A stretch of 64,000 nucleotides of DNA. Origin: Ewingella allii. Lineage in GTDB: Bacteria > Pseudomonadota > Gammaproteobacteria > Enterobacterales > Enterobacteriaceae. The stretch lies in NCBI RefSeq assembly GCF_044430645.1, contig NZ_JAWUDN010000006.1, positions 62,001-126,000 of the forward strand. Direction: 5' to 3'. Numbering within the stretch: position 1 is the first letter of the stretch; every line of letters begins with the position of its first letter. The translations under genes were made by a program, and so were the position numbers. Shown here piece by piece: positions 60,829 through 64,000 of the stretch. Below the pieces are notes generated by a model that had not been told where the DNA came from, searched no databases, and worked only from the letters and a program-made list of their open reading frames with translations.

Positions 60829-61794
60829 TTAGACAGCAGGTTTTGCCAAGCCGTCCAAATAGCGTTCTGCATCCAGCGCGGCCATACAGCCGGTGCCCGC
60901 AGAGGTGATCGCCTGACGATAGATATGGTCCATCACGTCGCCAGCGGCAAACACGCCAGGAATGCTGGTCTGAGTGGCATTACCCTGGATGCCGGATTGC
61001 ACCTTGATGTAGCCATTTTCCAGCTCGAGCTGACCGTCGAAAATGGCAGTGTTAGGGCTGTGGCCGATGGCGATGAACACGCCCGCGACGTCGAGCTTGC
61101 TCAGCTCGTCGGTGCGCGCATCGCGCAGGTTAGCGCCGGTTACGCCCATCTGGTCGCCCAGAACTTCGTCCAAGGTCTTGTTGGTGTGCAGCACCACGTT
61201 GCCCTTGGTGGCTTTCTCGTTTAGACGGTCGATAAGAATTTTTTCAGCGCGGAAGCTGTCGCGACGGTGAATCAAATGCACTTCTTCGGCAATGTTCGCC
61301 AGATAAAGTGCTTCCTCAACCGCGGTGTTACCACCACCGACTACCGCGACTTTCTGGTTGCGATAGAAGAAACCGTCACAGGTCGCACAGGCAGAAACGC
61401 CTTTGCCTTTGAACGCTTCTTCAGAAGGCAGGCCGATATAACGCGCAGACGCCCCGGTGGCGATGATTAACGCGTCACAGGTGTACTCTTCGCTGTCACC
61501 GAACAGGCGGAACGGGCGGTTCTGCAAATCAACTTTGTTAATGTGGTCGAAGATGATCTCGGTATTAAATTTCGCAGCATGTTCGTGCATGCGCTCCATC
61601 AGTCCCGGACCTGTCAGCCCCTCTGGGTCGCCCGGCCAGTTTTCCACTTCTGTGGTGGTGGTCAATTGACCGCCTTTTTCCATACCGGTGATCAATACCG
61701 GATTCAGGTTGGCGCGCGCGGCATAAACCGCTGCCGTGTAACCTGCTGGACCTGAACCTAAAATCAATAGCTTACTGTGTTTAACCGTACTCAT
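60829..61794 (-). CDS. trxB: Thioredoxin reductase
   Basis: TrxB (321 residues) reduces thioredoxin with NADPH. FAD-binding GSGPAGYTAA is at the N-terminus. The redox pair is Cys136/Cys139 in ACATCDGF, followed by the NADPH motif VVGGGNTAVEEAL. The C-terminal FAD segment PGVFAAGDVMDH is complete. The start is the ATG at 61794, which gives the known N-terminus and a GGAG site; 24 further codons upstream are unlikely. It is divergent from lrp. Confidence 0.97.
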   Translation of the reverse strand: MSTVKHSKLLILGSGPAGYTAAVYAARANLNPVLITGMEKGGQLTTTTEVENWPGDPEGLTGPGLMERMHEHAAKFNTEIIFDHINKVDLQNRPFRLFGDSEEYTCDALIIATGASARYIGLPSEEAFKGKGVSACATCDGFFYRNQKVAVVGGGNTAVEEALYLANIAEEVHLIHRRDSFRAEKILIDRLNEKATKGNVVLHTNKTLDEVLGDQMGVTGANLRDARTDELSKLDVAGVFIAIGHSPNTAIFDGQLELENGYIKVQSGIQGNATQTSIPGVFAAGDVMDHIYRQAITSAGTGCMAALDAERYLDGLAKPAV

Positions 61795-61866
61795 GAGCAA
61801 TTCATCTCCGTGATGGCGACTAGCAATGAACCGATTGTAGGGAAAACCGCGCAGTAAAAAAAGCAA

Positions 61867-62530
61867 ACTCAGATGTTGTTAACGATTTGTCTGATAGTTT
61901 TTAATTTCAAACCCACGTACAACTACACCCCGGTTAGCTCTCATTTGAGGTAACCAATTGAAGATTGGACAAATAACCGGCAATGAATATGTTGTGAGCT
62001 TGTTATTTTTCCATCAAACGCTGGCCTTTTCGCGGCAAATCCCGACTTTATGTAGGCTTTAGCACGAAAAAGCAGGTTAATTGTTTTGTTATTATTGGTC
62101 GTTGAAAGATAGGTAAAAACGAGGCCGTGAGATTTCAATCTGGCACGTTCTTCTGATTTTGCTTCTTTTACTTTGACAATCCGCTGTGCATTTGCGAAAA
62201 CATCTAGGGACGAAGAAATTAATCGCCTGCCTGTGACTTGAAATTCTACGATCAGCTGCTACCTGACTTGTTCAAGGTGTTGTTTCGCTGGTTTTTTCTT
62301 GTGCAGGATTTAGTGAAAACAGCGAGCGTTGCGCAAGCTATTCATTTCACAGCGATATTTCTTCTCGGTATAACGTCATTGAATGCGTTTTCTTTCGACA
62401 GGGGACTCACGCAATCAAACGGCATACTCAAACCTAAAACTATCGGGTCTTCGCTTGGGACAAACCCTGACACATTGAAGTTGGCTAGGGTATGGCAGGT
62501 GCAGGGAAGGACAGCAGAGAGACAATAATA
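61867..62530. other. Long leader/promoter region between trxB and lrp
   Basis: This 664-bp gap contains the trxB promoter and the lrp promoter and leader. In E. coli, lrp also has a long untranslated leader (about 270 bases) and is controlled by Lrp itself and H-NS. AT-rich tracts at 61980-62200 fit such control. An open frame at 62238-62528 has no ribosome-binding site and no recognisable content, so it is not annotated as a gene. Confidence 0.6.
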
Positions 62531-63025
62531 ATGGTAGACAACAAAAAGCGTCCGGGAAAAGATCTCGACCGTATTGACCGTAACATCCTCAACGAACTGC
62601 AAAAGGATGGCCGGATCTCCAACGTCGAGCTTTCCAAACGAGTGGGATTATCTCCAACACCGTGTCTGGAGCGCGTTCGTCGTTTAGAACGTCAAGGCTT
62701 CATTAACGGATATACCGCGTTGCTCAATCCACACTATCTGGATGCATCGCTGCTGGTGTTTGTTGAGATAACACTCAACCGTGGCGCACCGGACGTGTTT
62801 GAGCAATTCAATGCAGCAGTACAAAAACTTGAAGATATTCAGGAGTGTCATTTGGTTTCTGGGGATTTCGACTACCTGTTGAAAACCCGCGTGCCTGACA
62901 TGTCAGCCTATCGTAAGTTGCTAGGTGAGACATTACTTCGACTGCCGGGCGTTAATGACACCCGCACCTACGTGGTGATGGAAGAAGTAAAACAAACCAA
63001 CCGTCTGGTTATTAAGACCCGGTAA
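62531..63025 (+). CDS. lrp: Leucine-responsive regulatory protein Lrp
   Basis: Lrp (164 residues) is the global feast/famine regulator that controls amino-acid metabolism and pili. The N-terminal helix-turn-helix contains LDRIDRNILNELQKDGRISNVELSKRVGLSPTPC, and the C-terminal RAM domain holds the leucine-sensing part (ECHLVSGDFDYLLK). The sequence is nearly identical to E. coli. The ATG at 62531 is the known start; an in-frame start 13 codons upstream is rejected. Confidence 0.98.
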   Translation: MVDNKKRPGKDLDRIDRNILNELQKDGRISNVELSKRVGLSPTPCLERVRRLERQGFINGYTALLNPHYLDASLLVFVEITLNRGAPDVFEQFNAAVQKLEDIQECHLVSGDFDYLLKTRVPDMSAYRKLLGETLLRLPGVNDTRTYVVMEEVKQTNRLVIKTR

Positions 63026-63146
63026 AGGTTCAGGTGCAAAACCTTATAAATTTAGCTACACTCCTGTGTATCTATACAGCCCCGGCGCCGAGGCCCGTTC
63101 TCGGCGCTGTTGCTTTTTCAGCCCACAGGAACCTGGAGAGCCTTTC

Positions 63147-64000
63147 TTGAGCCAGGAATATACAGAAGATAAAGACGTTACCCTGAAAAAACTGAGCAGT
63201 AGCCGCCGCGTGTTGGAAGCTGTTCTGGTAGTGGTAGCCGTTTTCGCCGTTTACCTTATGGCGGCGTTGGTGAGTTTTAACCCCTCAGATCCAAGCTGGT
63301 CGCAGACCGCATGGCATGGACCTATTCATAACTGGGGCGGTGGTGTAGGCGCGTGGATGGCCGACACCTTGTTCTTCATTTTTGGCGTATTGGCTTACGC
63401 TATTCCCCCTATCATGCTTTGCCTGTGTTGGGCGGCGTTTCGTCAGCGTGATAATCAGGATTACATCGACTATTTCTCTTTGTCGCTGCGACTTATTGGT
63501 ACGCTGGCGTTGATCCTTACGTCTTGTGGACTGGCAGCCTTCAATATTGATGACCTTTATTACTTTGCCTCAGGCGGCGTGATTGGCAGTTTGCTGACCA
63601 CGGCGATGACCCCTTGGTTTAACAATGTCGGCGCAACCATGGTTCTGCTCTGTATATGGGCGGCCGGGCTGACACTCTTTACCGGCTGGTCTTGGCTGAC
63701 AATTGCCGAGAAAATCGGCGGCGCGGTGTTGGGCGTAACGACATTCATGACCAATCGTTCGCGCCGTGACGATGATTATGACTACGAAGATGATCACCAT
63801 GAAAATGGTGCTCATGATAGCCATGATGATCCGTTACTCGACTCTGACTACGTGCCTTCTGCCGCAGCGAAAGCTGCCGCGGCTGTCACCGCCAGCGCCA
63901 ACGTTGCACCTGCTAGCGCCGCCGTTGATGATGCCGATGACGTGCTGTTCTCAGCGCCATCGCTGCATGACAATGCCGAGGCCAAAACTCAGCCAGAGGC
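63147..64000 (+). CDS. ftsK: DNA translocase FtsK (N-terminal part, runs off window)
   Basis: The frame starts at a TTG at 63147 with a GGAGAG site and is open to the window end (284 codons seen). The product begins (M)SQEYTEDKDVTLKKL, as in E. coli FtsK. Four to five membrane helices lie within residues 24-190, including the SFNPSDPSWSQTAWH and ASGGVIGSLL segments. They anchor FtsK at the division septum. A linker follows, Asp/His-rich (RRDDDYDYEDDHHEN) and then Ala-rich; the C-terminal motor domain is beyond the edge. The linker sequence differs strongly from E. coli, which is usual for FtsK. Confidence 0.95.
   Translation, partial: MSQEYTEDKDVTLKKLSSSRRVLEAVLVVVAVFAVYLMAALVSFNPSDPSWSQTAWHGPIHNWGGGVGAWMADTLFFIFGVLAYAIPPIMLCLCWAAFRQRDNQDYIDYFSLSLRLIGTLALILTSCGLAAFNIDDLYYFASGGVIGSLLTTAMTPWFNNVGATMVLLCIWAAGLTLFTGWSWLTIAEKIGGAVLGVTTFMTNRSRRDDDYDYEDDHHENGAHDSHDDPLLDSDYVPSAAAKAAAAVTASANVAPASAAVDDADDVLFSAPSLHDNAEAKTQPE

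Noticed and set aside
62238..62528. 96-codon frame upstream of lrp
   Set aside because: No ribosome-binding site and no recognisable domain; it lies in the expected lrp leader.
1..64000. CRISPR array, insertion sequence, integrase or phage genes
   Set aside because: No regularly spaced direct repeats, transposase or integrase motifs were seen in any frame.

Overview
The window is a chromosomal segment of a Gram-negative enterobacterium (order Enterobacterales). Most genes are full-length and close to Escherichia coli K-12 genes, and long stretches keep E. coli gene order: ybiT-moeBA-iaaA-gsiABCD; folE-yeiB-galS-mglBAC-sanA; and art-ybjP-amiD-ybjS-ybjT-ltaE-poxB-hcr-hcp-lysO-ybjD-ybjX-cspD-clpSA-infA-aat-cydCD-trxB-lrp-ftsK. 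The way E. coli 18-20 min and 48 min blocks are joined, the extra genes and the dispersed palindromic repeats point to a lineage outside Escherichia/Salmonella, probably Yersiniaceae (Serratia/Rahnella/Ewingella/Rouxiella type). That placement is inference. Nearly all of the sequence is core housekeeping chromosome. No tRNA, rRNA, CRISPR array, transposase or phage gene was seen. Layout, left to right: positions 1-1.6 kb hold a truncated Met/Cys-rich secreted protein and an ankyrin-repeat protein with an F-box-like N-terminus. Positions 1.8-6 kb hold ybiT, moeBA and a DeoR-type DNA-binding domain with no sensor domain. Positions 6-14.2 kb hold a TsgA-like transporter, then iaaA and the glutathione importer gsiABCD. 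Positions 14.2-17.2 kb are an accessory patch: a YghA-like dehydrogenase and a lipoprotein hydrolase framed by palindromic repeat units. Positions 17.2-22.9 kb hold formaldehyde detoxification (frmA, fghA), a LysR regulator divergent from a YbfB-type transporter, and an omptin surface protease behind AT-rich DNA. Positions 23-30.5 kb hold folE, yeiB, galS and the mglBAC galactose transporter with visible galactose operators and CRP sites. Positions 30.6-34.7 kb hold sanA (with an unusual TolA-like tail), maeA and cdd. Positions 34.9-37.8 kb hold the arginine transporter artPIQM. Positions 38-52 kb hold envelope, redox and exporter genes, including hcp-hcr behind a near-perfect NsrR box. Positions 52.5-64 kb hold cspD, clpSA, infA, aat, cydCD, trxB, lrp and the start of ftsK. 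Functional themes: glutathione and sulphur redox (gsiABCD, frmA/fghA, cydCD, trxB), the N-end rule pathway (aat makes N-degrons, clpS/clpA destroy them), nitrosative stress (hcp-hcr), and CRP-controlled sugar and nucleoside uptake (mgl, cdd). The best candidate for something little described is the ankyrin/F-box-like protein at 403-1548. Next come the inverted repeat block at 14.2-14.9 kb, the SanA tail, the 54-codon frame overlapping galS, and the stand-alone DeoR helix-turn-helix.
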